Position numbers and translations under genes: made by a program. Positions 29,960 to 40,244 of a stretch of DNA of 64,000 bases are shown here, piece after piece. How positions within the stretch are numbered: position 1 is the first letter of the stretch; every line of letters begins with the position of its first letter. The DNA is from Bacillus sp. UNC438CL73TsuS30 (GTDB taxonomy: Bacteria > Bacillota > Bacilli > Bacillales > Cytobacillaceae), in contig NZ_AXVA01000005.1 of the NCBI RefSeq assembly GCF_000482325.1, forward strand, positions 261,653 to 325,652, written 5' to 3'. The notes beneath the pieces were generated by a model. The model ran no database searches, was not told where the DNA came from, and saw nothing but the letters and a program-made list of their open reading frames with translations.

Positions 29960-30489
29960 TATTTTAATGGTATGGTTAAAATCTCCGTTTTTGATCCGTC
30001 TTTCGCTGAATAAACAAATAGTTCGAAAGTTGCCCCTGTTTTTTCAACAAGTGATTGATCAACAGAAATCTCAAAATTCCCCCACGCTGGAGCCCCTTCA
30101 GTTTGATAATGATTTTGAAGAATTGTTTTATTACCGGAAGTTACCGCATATTGAAAGACACCTTCAAATACTCTTGCCTGCCCTTTTACCATGATTTTAC
30201 CGTCTTTTTCAGATAAGACTACGTTTCTAAAGGAATTGTTTTGATAGACCTTTGGATCATCCTCCTTAGGAGGCTTCTTGGTCCCGGTAGAAGGCTTATT
30301 TGGATCGGCCGGGGGTGTTGTTGTTTCACCTGAAGGCTTCGATGGAACACTTTTTGGAGGTTTGCTTGTTTCATGTTCGGTTACACTGGGTTTCTGTTTA
30401 ACATCCACATGGACTCTGACACCTAAACTATAGGCAATCACCCCTAAAATCACAATGATACACAGCATGAACAAGTTTGATAGTTTCAT
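29959..30489 (-). CDS. Membrane-anchored Gmad2 (immunoglobulin-like) domain protein
   Basis: The 176-residue product has one N-terminal membrane helix (residues 6-25), a Pro/Ser/Lys/Thr linker (residues 33-78) and a C-terminal beta domain with VKGQARVFEGVFQYAV and GAPAWGNFEISV, typical of Gmad2, an Ig-like domain found in spore germination and envelope proteins. GGAGGTGAAGTGA precedes the ATG on the minus strand. Role and partners are unknown; a sporulation or germination function is an inference from the family only. Confidence 0.78.
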   Translation of the reverse strand: MKLSNLFMLCIIVILGVIAYSLGVRVHVDVKQKPSVTEHETSKPPKSVPSKPSGETTTPPADPNKPSTGTKKPPKEDDPKVYQNNSFRNVVLSEKDGKIMVKGQARVFEGVFQYAVTSGNKTILQNHYQTEGAPAWGNFEISVDQSLVEKTGATFELFVYSAKDGSKTEILTIPLK

Positions 30490-30756
30490 TCACTTCACCT
30501 CCAAAACCGCTTGAGTTTTCCATCCATCTTACCCTATTATATTCACCAAGGTCTCCATTTCCACACAGTACCGTAAATCTTTTCGTACGTCGCAGGTCTT
30601 AGAGTAAACTCATTCTCGAGCCGTTTTAATCGGGAATGAGACCACTATATAATAAAAATGGAATGTAGGGCGTCAAAAACAGGAAAAATTACCAAATCTA
30701 CGTTAAACTGGTAAGGTGGCGTTTTTTAAGGAGAGATATAGAGAGGAGAAGATGAG
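30490..30756. other. Divergent intergenic region with one hairpin
   Basis: CTCATTCTCGA and TCGGGAATGAG form an imperfect stem near 30609-30640, directly before a TATAAT at 30648-30653 that could serve the ABC transporter operon; its -35 (TTTAAT) is poor. The rest shows nothing I can name. Confidence 0.35.
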
Positions 30757-31680
30757 TTGGAATCGATTGTAGAATTAAAAGATGTGACGAAAATAATCAA
30801 AGGGAGAAAGATCATAGATCAAATTAGTTTCCAGGTAAACAAAGGGGAGGTTTTTGGCTTTTTAGGGCCAAACGGGGCCGGGAAAACTACGACCATCCGG
30901 ATGATTGTGGGCTTAATGGGCATCACTTCGGGTGATATTACCATTGGCGGAGCCAGTATTAAAAGTAATTTTGAGGATGCTGTCCGCCATATTGGTGCCA
31001 TTGTTGAAAATCCGGAAATGTATAAATTCTTGAGCGGATATAAAAACCTTGTGCATTATGCAAGAATGTCAAAAGGAATAACGAAAGAGAAAATTGATGA
31101 AGTGGTCAAACTGGTCGGGTTAACAGACAGAATCCACGACAAGGTAAAAACGTACTCACTGGGAATGCGGCAAAGATTAGGTTTGGCGCAATGTCTTTTA
31201 CATGATCCAGAGGTACTCATCCTCGATGAACCCACCAACGGTTTGGACCCGGCTGGAATCCGGGAAATCCGCGACTATTTACGCCTCCTTGCAAGGGAAA
31301 AAAATATGGCTGTCATTGTATCAAGTCATTTGCTTTCAGAAATGGAAATGATGTGCGACCGCATTGGAATTATTCAAAACGGCCGTTTAATAGATGTACA
31401 GCTTGTCCAAGAATTTGTGCAAGGAAATGAAGTCACATATGAACTTGAAGTAATTCCGAGTGAAAAAGCACGCACCCTCATCCAAAACCATTATTCAGAC
31501 GTTAGAGTGTCCCATTCGAGAAATGGCATAAATTTGGAGCTGGCCAAAGAAGAAATTCCGAATTTAATAAAGTTACTGGTGGAAGGTGACGTTCAGGTCT
31601 TTGGGGTTAAAGAAGTGGCAAAAACATTAGAGGACCGCTTCCTTGAGGTTACTGGTGAAAAGGAGGAAGCTAGAATATGA
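30757..31680 (+). CDS. ABC transporter ATP-binding protein (BcrA/antimicrobial export type)
   Basis: The 307-residue ATPase has Walker A GPNGAGKTT (about residues 38-46), the signature YSLGMRQRLGLAQ, Walker B VLILDEPTNGLDP and the H-loop SSHLL. A C-terminal extension of about 90 residues is typical of bacitracin-export-like ATPases. The start is TTG with GAGAGGAGAAG upstream. It is translationally coupled to the permease (4-base overlap). No two-component sensor genes adjoin, so substrate and inducer cannot be guessed. Confidence 0.9.
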   Translation: MESIVELKDVTKIIKGRKIIDQISFQVNKGEVFGFLGPNGAGKTTTIRMIVGLMGITSGDITIGGASIKSNFEDAVRHIGAIVENPEMYKFLSGYKNLVHYARMSKGITKEKIDEVVKLVGLTDRIHDKVKTYSLGMRQRLGLAQCLLHDPEVLILDEPTNGLDPAGIREIRDYLRLLAREKNMAVIVSSHLLSEMEMMCDRIGIIQNGRLIDVQLVQEFVQGNEVTYELEVIPSEKARTLIQNHYSDVRVSHSRNGINLELAKEEIPNLIKLLVEGDVQVFGVKEVAKTLEDRFLEVTGEKEEARI

Positions 31681-32627
31681 TGAATTTAATTCAAAATGAA
31701 TGGATGAAAATTTTTAAGCGCCCAGGAACGTTTGTCATGATTGCGATCTTACTTGTCGCAGCGTCGATTGTGGCCGGCTTTTTTAAATATCAGGAGTCAG
31801 GAAATAAAGCAGGCGTTGACCCAAAATGGGAGCAAAACCTGAAGCAGGAGAATGATGCTTTAAAGAAGCAGTATGACCGAAGCGGATCAAAAATCGAAAA
31901 ACAATTCCTTAAAAGAGAGATTGCCATCAATGATTACCGGATTGAGCATCATATTGCTCCACAGGAAAGCTATGATGTTTGGACCTTTGTGAAGGATGCT
32001 TCGCAATTAATTTCATTAGCAGGGCTGTTTACGATTATTGTTTCCGCCGGGATTGTTGCAAGTGAATTTAATTGGGGCACGATTAAGTTGTTGTTAATCC
32101 GGCCGATTAATCGAACGAAAATTTTACTATCTAAATATTTAACAGTTTTACTTTTTGCATTATTCCTGCTGGCCGTGCTTTTTGTATATTCAACTGTCAT
32201 TGGCGCGATTTTATTTGGGATGCCTGACCAGGCTGTGCCGTATTTGAATTACAATAATGGTACGGTGACTGAGCAGAATATGGTGGTTCATTTAATGAGT
32301 TATTATGGTTTAAGCTCGATTGGAATGATTATGCTGACAACCATGGCGTTTATGATTTCGTCTGTGTTTCGAAACAGTTCACTTGCCATTGGTATCTCCA
32401 TCTTTTTAATGTTTTCCGGAGGAAACTTAACTCAATTATTAGCATTGAAATTTGAGTGGGCTAAATATATCTTGTTTGCTAATACGGATCTCATGCAATA
32501 TTTTGAAGGTTCTCCGATGGTAGAGGGAATGACCTTATCATTTTCCATCATCATGCTGATTGTTTATTTCGTTGTTTTCCAATTTCTGGCCTTCTTTACT
32601 TTTAAAAAGAGAGATGTGGCGGCGTAA
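31677..32627 (+). CDS. ABC-2 type transporter permease
   Basis: The 316-residue membrane protein has an N-terminal helix (residues 15-37), an extracytoplasmic loop rich in Lys and Glu, and five further helices, the arrangement of ABC-2 permeases paired with BcrA-like ATPases. NEWMKIFKRPGTF at the N-terminus is a typical coupling segment. The ATG overlaps the ATPase stop and AGGAGG precedes it. The last residues are KKRDVAA. Substrate unknown. Confidence 0.9.
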   Translation: MMNLIQNEWMKIFKRPGTFVMIAILLVAASIVAGFFKYQESGNKAGVDPKWEQNLKQENDALKKQYDRSGSKIEKQFLKREIAINDYRIEHHIAPQESYDVWTFVKDASQLISLAGLFTIIVSAGIVASEFNWGTIKLLLIRPINRTKILLSKYLTVLLFALFLLAVLFVYSTVIGAILFGMPDQAVPYLNYNNGTVTEQNMVVHLMSYYGLSSIGMIMLTTMAFMISSVFRNSSLAIGISIFLMFSGGNLTQLLALKFEWAKYILFANTDLMQYFEGSPMVEGMTLSFSIIMLIVYFVVFQFLAFFTFKKRDVAA

Positions 32628-32631
32628 AATT

Positions 32632-32714
32632 GTTGATATCCGCTAAAAAGTGTTGATATAACAACAAAAATTGTCGATATCCACCCAAAAAGTGTTGATA
32701 TCGGCAGAAAAAAA
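32632..32714. repeat. Four 20-21-bp tandem units, GTTGATATC type
   Basis: GTTGATATC or close variants begin at 32632, 32652, 32673 and 32694, separated by A-rich tails (CTAAAAAGT, AACAAAAATT, ACCCAAAAAGT). The array lies right after the ABC permease stop and ends in the rarA terminator. The sequence is unrelated to the ATCAGCGAA arrays but has the same period. Confidence 0.8.
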
Positions 32715-32747
32715 TAGCCTCCGCGTAGCGCGACGGCTATTTTTTTC
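32706..32747. terminator. Terminator overlapping the rarA stop codon
   Basis: AAAAAATAGCC and GGCTATTTTTTT form the stem. The rarA stop codon (TAG on the minus strand, 32737-32739) and its last two Lys codons are part of one arm, so the structure is shared between the coding end and the terminator. It can act in both directions. Confidence 0.8.
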
Positions 32748-34011
32748 TGCCTGTTAGTTTTGCATAGACCGTGGCCAGTGCTTGTTCAAACTTTCCAGTC
32801 TTTTTCGGTACATAGTATTGTTTATTTTTTAAGCGATTCGGTAAATATTGCTGCGGGACCCAGCCATTTTCATAGTCGTGCGGGTATTTATAGTCAATTC
32901 CCCTGCCCAGCTCTTTAGCTCCTTTATAGTGGGCGTCGCGCAAATGGTCAGGAACTTCTCCAACATTGCCTTTTTGAATATCCTCCAGCGCGGCATGAAT
33001 CGCCAGCACAGCTGAATTGGATTTCGGTGATAAACATAATTCAATCACTGCGTTTGCAAGAGGGATTCTTGCTTCCGGGAAACCGATTCGTTCTGCTGTT
33101 TCAATCGCAGCCAGGGTCCGTGCCCCTGCCTGTGGACTGGCAAGACCAACATCTTCATAGGCGATGACAAGCAAGCGTCTGCTTATGCTGATTAGGTCAC
33201 CTGCTTCAATTAACCTGCCAAGATAATGAAGTGCAGCGTCTACATCACTGCCACGAATTGATTTTTGGAAGGCGGAAAGAACATCATAATGGCCATCTCC
33301 GTCTTTATCTGCGGCAAAGCTCTTCTTTTGTAAGCATTCTTCTGCTGTTGCTAAGTCGATATGAATGACGCCCTCATCGTCCTTGTCGCTCGAAAGTACA
33401 GCTAATTCCAGGGCATTTAAGGAACTTCTAACATCACCGTTTGATCCGACTGCAAAATGATTTAGAGCTTCATCTGTCAGGACAACCTTTATGTTTCCAA
33501 AGCCTCTTTCCGTGTCTTCTAAAGCTCTGGTTAATGCTATTTTTACTTCTTCCGTCTCGGGCGGCTTTAACTCGAAAATTTGGCATCGGCTGCGGATTGC
33601 CGGATTAATCGCATGGTATGGATTGCTCGTCGTTGCACCTATTAAAGTAATTAATCCATTTTCCAAATAAGGGAGCAAATAATCCTGTTTCGCTTTATCG
33701 AGGCGATGGACCTCATCCAACAGAAGAATTACCTTTCCGGACATTTTTGCTTCGGCTACGACAATCTCCATGTCTTTTTTATTATTGGTTACGGCATTTA
33801 GGGTGCGGAAAGCATATTTAGTACTTCCGGCAATTGCACTTGCAATCGAGGTTTTGCCAATTCCAGGCGGTCCATATAGAATCATCGACGTCAGCTGTTT
33901 AGCTTTTACCATTCTGGCAATAATTTTTCCATCGGCAACAAGATGCTGCTGTCCGACAACCTCTTCAATGGTTCTGGGACGCATCCGAAATGCTAGAGGC
34001 TTTTGCTGCAT
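32737..34011 (-). CDS. rarA: Replication-associated recombination ATPase RarA (MgsA/YrvN)
   Basis: RarA is an AAA+ protein of the clamp-loader-like group that acts at stalled forks. The 424-residue protein has Walker A GPPGIGKTS (about residue 48), Walker B LLLDEVHR, sensor GATTSNP and the C-terminal tetramerisation region (KSIRGSDVDAALHYL, SPQAGARTLAAIE, GRGIDYKYPHDYENGW). The ATG at 34011 is 7 bases from GGAGAG; an upstream ATG at 34017 touches that site. It is divergent from cymR. Confidence 0.95.
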   Translation of the reverse strand: MQQKPLAFRMRPRTIEEVVGQQHLVADGKIIARMVKAKQLTSMILYGPPGIGKTSIASAIAGSTKYAFRTLNAVTNNKKDMEIVVAEAKMSGKVILLLDEVHRLDKAKQDYLLPYLENGLITLIGATTSNPYHAINPAIRSRCQIFELKPPETEEVKIALTRALEDTERGFGNIKVVLTDEALNHFAVGSNGDVRSSLNALELAVLSSDKDDEGVIHIDLATAEECLQKKSFAADKDGDGHYDVLSAFQKSIRGSDVDAALHYLGRLIEAGDLISISRRLLVIAYEDVGLASPQAGARTLAAIETAERIGFPEARIPLANAVIELCLSPKSNSAVLAIHAALEDIQKGNVGEVPDHLRDAHYKGAKELGRGIDYKYPHDYENGWVPQQYLPNRLKNKQYYVPKKTGKFEQALATVYAKLTGRKK

Positions 34012-34136
34012 AATCATCTCTCCAACTGAATACTGCTTTTCTTATTACGATATCATTTTTTCTTCAAAAAGCATATTAAAGAACAATATGGTATAATAAA
34101 TAAATGCCTATCAAGTTACTAAGGATTTGATTCCTG

Positions 34137-34164
34137 TTGACATTATAAAAAATAATTTTAAAAT
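34137..34164 (+). promoter_or_regulatory. Candidate promoter of cymR-iscS-mnmA
   Basis: TTGACA (34137-34142), 16 bases, TAAAAT (34159-34164), about 30 bases before the cymR start. A second TATAAT at 34092-34097 lacks a good -35. Confidence 0.55.
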
Positions 34165-34192
34165 AGAAAAAGTTGAAATGAGGTGCCTTTAA

Positions 34193-34612
34193 ATGAAAAT
34201 ATCGACAAAGGGCAGATATGGTCTGACCATTATGATTGAACTGGCAAAAAAATACGGTGAAGGTCCGATTTCACTAAAAACAATTGCCCAAGCAAATGAC
34301 TTATCGGAACATTACCTTGAACAATTAATTTCACCGCTTCGCAATGCCGGATTGGTAAAAAGTATTCGTGGAGCATATGGCGGTTACATTCTTGCTGATG
34401 AACCTTCAAAAATCACTTCCGGTGATGTGATTCGTGTTCTTGAAGGACCGATTACACCGGTAGAGGGTATCGAGGATGAAGAACCGGCAAAACGTGAGCT
34501 TTGGATTCGTATTCGCGATGCGATTAAGGATGTATTGGATAATACAACATTGGAAGATTTAGCGAGCCATAGCGATGATGGTGAGTCAGAAGCTTATATG
34601 TTTTATATTTAA
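34193..34612 (+). CDS. cymR: Rrf2-family cysteine metabolism repressor CymR
   Basis: CymR represses cystine uptake and cysteine synthesis genes, and in B. subtilis works in a complex with CysK that senses O-acetylserine. The 139-residue protein has the Rrf2 winged helix (STKGRYGLTIMIELAK, LSEHYLEQLISPLRNAGLVKSIRGAYGGY). The three cysteines of iron-sulfur Rrf2 proteins such as IscR are absent, which supports CymR. AAATGAGGTGCC precedes the ATG. It heads the iscS-mnmA gene run. A likely target operon is in this window at 54.7-58.2 kb. Confidence 0.92.
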   Translation: MKISTKGRYGLTIMIELAKKYGEGPISLKTIAQANDLSEHYLEQLISPLRNAGLVKSIRGAYGGYILADEPSKITSGDVIRVLEGPITPVEGIEDEEPAKRELWIRIRDAIKDVLDNTTLEDLASHSDDGESEAYMFYI

Positions 34613-34657
34613 TGTCAAAGGTAATTGTATAGATTTCATTTGAATGAAGGTGGAATT

Positions 34658-35800
34658 ATGGAACGAATCTATCTCGACCATGCCGCTACAACACCGATGC
34701 ATCCAAGAGTTATGGAGAAAATGCTTGCAGCCATGAATGAAACCTTCGGGAATCCTTCAAGTATCCATTCTTTTGGAAGAGAAGCTCGGCACAGAATCGA
34801 TCTCGCACGCGAAAGCTTGGCAAAAAGTATCGGTGCAAAAGAGGTAGAGATTATTTTTACAAGCGGTGGAACCGAAGCGGATAATATGGCCCTATTTGGC
34901 GTTACTGAAAGTTATCAAGCGAATGGGAAACATATTATAACCACACAAATTGAGCACCATGCAGTCCTTCACGCCGGTCATAAATTAGAAAAAATGGGTT
35001 ATGAGGTTACCTATTTGCCTGTAGATGAAACTGGAAGGGTGTCTGTGGCCGAATTAAAAAATGCATTAAGAGAAGATACTATTCTCGTCTCAATCATGTA
35101 CGGGAACAATGAGGTAGGGACACTTCAGCCAATTGCTGAAATTGGGGAGCTCCTGAAAGATCATCAAGCAAAATTTCATACCGATGCGGTACAAGCCTAC
35201 GGTGTTGAAAAAATAGATGTTAACGAATGTAATATTGACTTGTTATCCGTTACAGCTCATAAAATCAATGGCCCGAAAGGTATCGGCTTTTTATATGCTC
35301 GCGAAAATGTTAAACTAGCTCCGCGTCAATTTGGCGGTGAGCAAGAGCGAAAAAGACGTGCCGGTACCGAAAATGTTGCCTCAATTGTAGGTTTTCACGA
35401 AGCTGTGTTAATTTCGGCGGAAGAACTGTCTGAAAAAAGGAATAAGTACATGGGGTTTAAGGAGACGTTTGTTCAAAAACTCCGAGAGCACAGAATCAAT
35501 TTTGCCCTAAACGGAACACTTGAACATTCGCTTCCACATGTATTAAACTTAAGCTTTCCAGGGACAAATGTCGAGCAAATGCTTGTGAATCTCGATTTGG
35601 CGGGAATAGCGGTCTCTAGCGGTTCAGCATGTACGGCGGGATCCATTGAGCCATCCCATGTGCTGGTTGCTATGTTTGGAAAAGGATCTGAGCGGTTAAT
35701 CAATTCGATTCGCTTTAGCTTTGGTTATGATACAACCACAGAGCAAATAGTGAGAACGGCTGAAGAAACAGCAAGAATTGTAATGCGCTTAAAAAAATAG
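34658..35800 (+). CDS. iscS: Cysteine desulfurase (IscS/YrvO type)
   Basis: This PLP enzyme removes sulfur from cysteine as a persulfide and, next to mnmA, most likely supplies the 2-thiouridine pathway. The 380-residue protein has YLDHAATTP at the N-terminus, the PLP lysine in TAHKINGPKG (near residue 203), GGEQERKRRAGTEN, and the active cysteine in SSGSACTAGS (near residue 325). The ATG at 34658 has GAAGGTGG upstream. B. subtilis YrvO is the direct counterpart. Confidence 0.95.
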   Translation: MERIYLDHAATTPMHPRVMEKMLAAMNETFGNPSSIHSFGREARHRIDLARESLAKSIGAKEVEIIFTSGGTEADNMALFGVTESYQANGKHIITTQIEHHAVLHAGHKLEKMGYEVTYLPVDETGRVSVAELKNALREDTILVSIMYGNNEVGTLQPIAEIGELLKDHQAKFHTDAVQAYGVEKIDVNECNIDLLSVTAHKINGPKGIGFLYARENVKLAPRQFGGEQERKRRAGTENVASIVGFHEAVLISAEELSEKRNKYMGFKETFVQKLREHRINFALNGTLEHSLPHVLNLSFPGTNVEQMLVNLDLAGIAVSSGSACTAGSIEPSHVLVAMFGKGSERLINSIRFSFGYDTTTEQIVRTAEETARIVMRLKK

Positions 35801-35834
35801 ATGCAAGAAAAACTTATATGAGATAGAGAGGTGA

Positions 35835-36959
<1,125 letters not shown>

Positions 36960-36963
36960 TCAA

Positions 36964-36998
36964 AATCCCTGATTCCCTTTTCGGAATCAGGGATTTTT
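36964..36998 (+). terminator. Terminator after cymR-iscS-mnmA
   Basis: AATCCCTGATTCC and GGAATCAGGGATT form a perfect 13-bp stem, followed by a T-tract. Confidence 0.92.
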
Positions 36999-36999
36999 T

Positions 37000-37042
37000 C
37001 GACAAATTTCGGGTGGTGCCTGTCACCGCCCGAAATTTGTCG
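37000..37042. repeat. 43-bp palindrome with GGTGCCTGTCACC centre
   Basis: CGACAAATTTCGGG (37000-37013) is the exact reverse complement of CCCGAAATTTGTCG (37029-37042). The centre also pairs (GGTG with CACC around CCTGT). I recall the centre, GGTGCCTGTCACC, as a recurrent intergenic palindrome in Bacillaceae, sometimes near REP-associated transposases; that link is from memory. No transposase gene is in the window. The flanks show an unusual switch in codon composition, reported as a finding. Confidence 0.9.
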
Positions 37043-37100
37043 AATGAACTAACCAAAGAAAAAAATATGGTATACTCTCAATAGAATGGAGTTGACTAGT

Positions 37101-37754
37101 TTGGATAAGAACCAATTGGGTGTTCAATATATGCAAGAGGGTAATTGGGAGGAAGCGGCGAAGGCTTTTAATGAGGCGATTTCTGAAAGTCCGCAGGATC
37201 CGGTTGCTTATATTAATTTTGGAAATGTGCTTTCTGCTGTTGGGGATGATGAGAAGGCTTTGAAGTTTTATGAGAAGGCGATTGAGCTTGATGAGAATGC
37301 TGCAGCAGCTTATTATAGTGCGGGAAACCTCTATTTTAGTAAGGAAAATTTTGAGCAGGCGAAAAAAATGTTTGAAATGGCATTGAAAAAAGGGCTTGAA
37401 TCCAGTGATAACTTTTTTATGCTCGGTATCACCCTTATTCAGCTCGATCAAGGGAAATTTGCCCTGCCTTATTTACAAAGAAGTGTGGAATTAAATGAAG
37501 AAGATGCTGAGGCACGCTTTCAATATGGATTATGTCTCGCTCAATTACAATTCATTGATGAGTCAATCGTCCAATTGGAAAAATGTTTAGAGCTTGATTC
37601 CCAGCATGCAGATGCCTGTTATAATTTAGGTGTTGCCTATGGCTTTAAAGAAAATCCAGAAAAAGCAGCAGAAATGTTCGATAAAGCACTTGAAATTCAG
37701 CCGGATCATTTGCTTGCCGGTTACGGAAAAAAACTAATTGAGAATGAAAAATAA
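37101..37754 (+). CDS. yrrB: Tetratricopeptide repeat protein (YrrB-like)
   Basis: The 217-residue protein consists of about six TPR units of 34 residues (for example GNWEEAAKAFNEAISESPQDPVAYINFGNVLSAVGDDEKALKF), forming a protein-binding solenoid. The partner is unknown; in B. subtilis yrrB is between mnmA and recD2. The TTG at 37101 is preferred because GGAG lies 9 bases upstream. The ATG at 37086 is only about 10 bases from a TATACT -10-like element and has no site. Its first 72 codons from 37086 are biased to G or T at the third position (65 of 72), unlike the rest of the gene. Confidence 0.88.
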   Translation: MDKNQLGVQYMQEGNWEEAAKAFNEAISESPQDPVAYINFGNVLSAVGDDEKALKFYEKAIELDENAAAAYYSAGNLYFSKENFEQAKKMFEMALKKGLESSDNFFMLGITLIQLDQGKFALPYLQRSVELNEEDAEARFQYGLCLAQLQFIDESIVQLEKCLELDSQHADACYNLGVAYGFKENPEKAAEMFDKALEIQPDHLLAGYGKKLIENEK

Positions 37755-37797
37755 TTATTAACCCTTATGTCTCGAGTCCATGGAAGGAGGGAGTGTA

Positions 37798-40212
37798 ATG
37801 GAAAAGCAGGACTCACTTGATTTATTTGCCGAACAAGGAAAGTTCGTTAAGGGGAAGCATCTTGTAACGATTTTTCATAATGAGCAAAATCTATACACTG
37901 TCCTGAGAATTCGTGTGGAAGAAACTAATGACCAATATGAGGACAAAGAAGCAGTGGTAACTGGTTATTTTCCGAAAATTCACGAACAGGAAACGTATAT
38001 TTTTTACGGTGAATTTAAGGAGCATCCGAAATTTGGTCTTCAATTTCACACCAATCATTTCCGAAAAGATATTCCTCAAACCGAACAAGGTGTTATTACT
38101 TATTTATCAAGTGAAATGTTTAAAGGGATTGGCAAAAAGACGGCGGAGAATATTGTTAAAGTATTAGGAGAAAATGCAATTTCAAAAATTCTTAATCAGC
38201 CGTCATTGCTCGATTCTATTCCAAAGCTGCCTCCTGAGAAGGCGAAAATGCTTTATGATACGTTAATGGAACATCAGGGACTTGAACAAGTCATGGTCGC
38301 CTTAAATCAATATGGCTTTGGTCCGCAGCTTTCGATGAGAATTTATCAAGCTTATAAGGAAGAAACCCTTGGGATTATTCAAAAAAATCCTTATAAATTG
38401 GTTGAAGATATCGAAGGAATCGGCTTTGGCCGGGCAGACGAGCTAGGGTATCAGCTTGGCATCTCCGGAAATCACCCAGACCGAATCAAAGCAGCTTGTC
38501 TTTACACGCTTGAAAATGAAAGCATGCAGACAGGTCATGTTTACATACCTGCAAAAGACTTATTAGAAAAAGTAAAAAACCTTCTCGAAGAAAACAAACG
38601 AGATCAAATTGAATTTTTGGATATCTCGAATGAAGTTATTAAGCTTGAGGAAGAGGGGAAAATAATTGGCGAAGAGCAGCGTGTTTACCTCCCCTCCTTA
38701 TATTTTGCTGAAAAGGGACTTGTGACTAATATTCATCGAATTTTAGAGCAATCCGAGTACAAAGAACAATTTCCTGAATCCGAGTTTTTACTTGCACTTG
38801 GAAACCTTGAAGAAAGACTCGGCGTGGAATATGCCCCCTCGCAAAAAGAAGCGATCCAAACGGCCTTAATGTCCCCAATGCTTATTTTAACAGGCGGTCC
38901 CGGCACTGGTAAGACGACCGTCATCAAAGGGATTGTCGAGCTTTATGCCGAACTTCATGGCTGCTCCCTAGAGCCAAAGGATTATCAAAAGAAAGATGAG
39001 CCCTTTCCTTTTTTACTTGCCGCACCAACGGGCAGAGCAGCGAAAAGGATGAGTGAGTCGACAGGTCTTCCTGCTGTTACAATTCACCGTTTACTTGGTT
39101 TTAATGGAACAGAAGGTTTTGACCGTGATGAAACAACACCGCTTGAAGGAAAAATTATAATCGTAGATGAAACGTCCATGCTCGATATTTGGCTGGCCAA
39201 TCAGTTGTTTAAGGCGCTTCCGGAGCATATACAAGTCATTTTAGTCGGTGATGAAGATCAATTACCATCTGTCGGACCAGGGCAGGTATTAAAAGATCTG
39301 TTGAACTCAGAAAGAATTCCGACGGTTAGATTAATCGATATCTATCGTCAGGCAGAAGGGTCTTCGATCATTGAACTTGCCCATGATATTAAAAAGGGGT
39401 TTATACCGGCTAATGTAACAGTCAAACAAGCTGATCGCTCCTTTATCCGCTGTTCAACCACACAGGTTGCGCAGGTAGTGGAAAAAGTCGCATTAAATGC
39501 AAAAAACAAAGGATATTCGGCAAAGGATATCCAGGTGTTGGCACCGATGTACCGTGGACCCGCAGGAATTGACCGCTTAAATGTTTTACTACAGGAAATT
39601 TTTAATCCTAATCCGGATGGTTCGCGTAAAGAAATTACGTTCGGTGATGTAAAATACCGAATCGGCGACAAAGTGCTTCAGTTGGTCAATCAGCCGGAAA
39701 ATAATGTTTTTAACGGTGATATTGGCGAAATTATTTCGATTATTTATGCAAAAGAAAATACGGAAAAACAAGATATGATTTACATTTCCTATGAGGGTCA
39801 TGAGGTAGAATATACAAAGCAGGATTTGACGCAAATTACCCATGCTTATTGCTGTTCTGTCCATAAGTCGCAGGGAAGCGAATTTCCGATTGTCATTCTT
39901 CCGATCACCAGAAGCTACTACCGAATGCTGCGGCGGAATTTAATTTATACAGCCATTACCCGTAGTAAACAATCATTAATTCTCTGCGGTGAAGAAGATG
40001 CCTTAAGGATGGGCGTCGAAAGAGCGGATGAGTTAAGCAGACTAACGACCCTTTGCCATAAGCTGCAGGAATCCATCCCTGCCAATGGAATCGAAACAAA
40101 TTCGGAAACACAAATTCCCGATGGGCTGACATTAGAGGAAATCTTAATGAAGGTTGATCCAATGATTGGAATGGAAAACCTTACACCTTATGATTTTATG
40201 GTTAATAACTGA
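37798..40212 (+). CDS. recD2: RecD2-like ATP-dependent DNA helicase (YrrC)
   Basis: RecD2 is a 5'-3' superfamily 1B helicase that works without RecBC, at forks and in repair. The 804-residue protein has an N-terminal OB and helix-hairpin-helix region (FKGIGKKTAENIV, IEGIGFGRADELG), Walker A LTGGPGTGKTT (about residue 365), Walker B IIVDETSM, motif III VGDEDQLPSVGPG, and late motifs YCCSVHKSQGSEF and YTAITRSKQ. AAGGAGGG lies 6-7 bases before the ATG at 37798. Confidence 0.95.
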   Translation: MEKQDSLDLFAEQGKFVKGKHLVTIFHNEQNLYTVLRIRVEETNDQYEDKEAVVTGYFPKIHEQETYIFYGEFKEHPKFGLQFHTNHFRKDIPQTEQGVITYLSSEMFKGIGKKTAENIVKVLGENAISKILNQPSLLDSIPKLPPEKAKMLYDTLMEHQGLEQVMVALNQYGFGPQLSMRIYQAYKEETLGIIQKNPYKLVEDIEGIGFGRADELGYQLGISGNHPDRIKAACLYTLENESMQTGHVYIPAKDLLEKVKNLLEENKRDQIEFLDISNEVIKLEEEGKIIGEEQRVYLPSLYFAEKGLVTNIHRILEQSEYKEQFPESEFLLALGNLEERLGVEYAPSQKEAIQTALMSPMLILTGGPGTGKTTVIKGIVELYAELHGCSLEPKDYQKKDEPFPFLLAAPTGRAAKRMSESTGLPAVTIHRLLGFNGTEGFDRDETTPLEGKIIIVDETSMLDIWLANQLFKALPEHIQVILVGDEDQLPSVGPGQVLKDLLNSERIPTVRLIDIYRQAEGSSIIELAHDIKKGFIPANVTVKQADRSFIRCSTTQVAQVVEKVALNAKNKGYSAKDIQVLAPMYRGPAGIDRLNVLLQEIFNPNPDGSRKEITFGDVKYRIGDKVLQLVNQPENNVFNGDIGEIISIIYAKENTEKQDMIYISYEGHEVEYTKQDLTQITHAYCCSVHKSQGSEFPIVILPITRSYYRMLRRNLIYTAITRSKQSLILCGEEDALRMGVERADELSRLTTLCHKLQESIPANGIETNSETQIPDGLTLEEILMKVDPMIGMENLTPYDFMVNN

Positions 40213-40244
40213 AACTATAAATGTTCGGAAAGGTGGGACACTTT

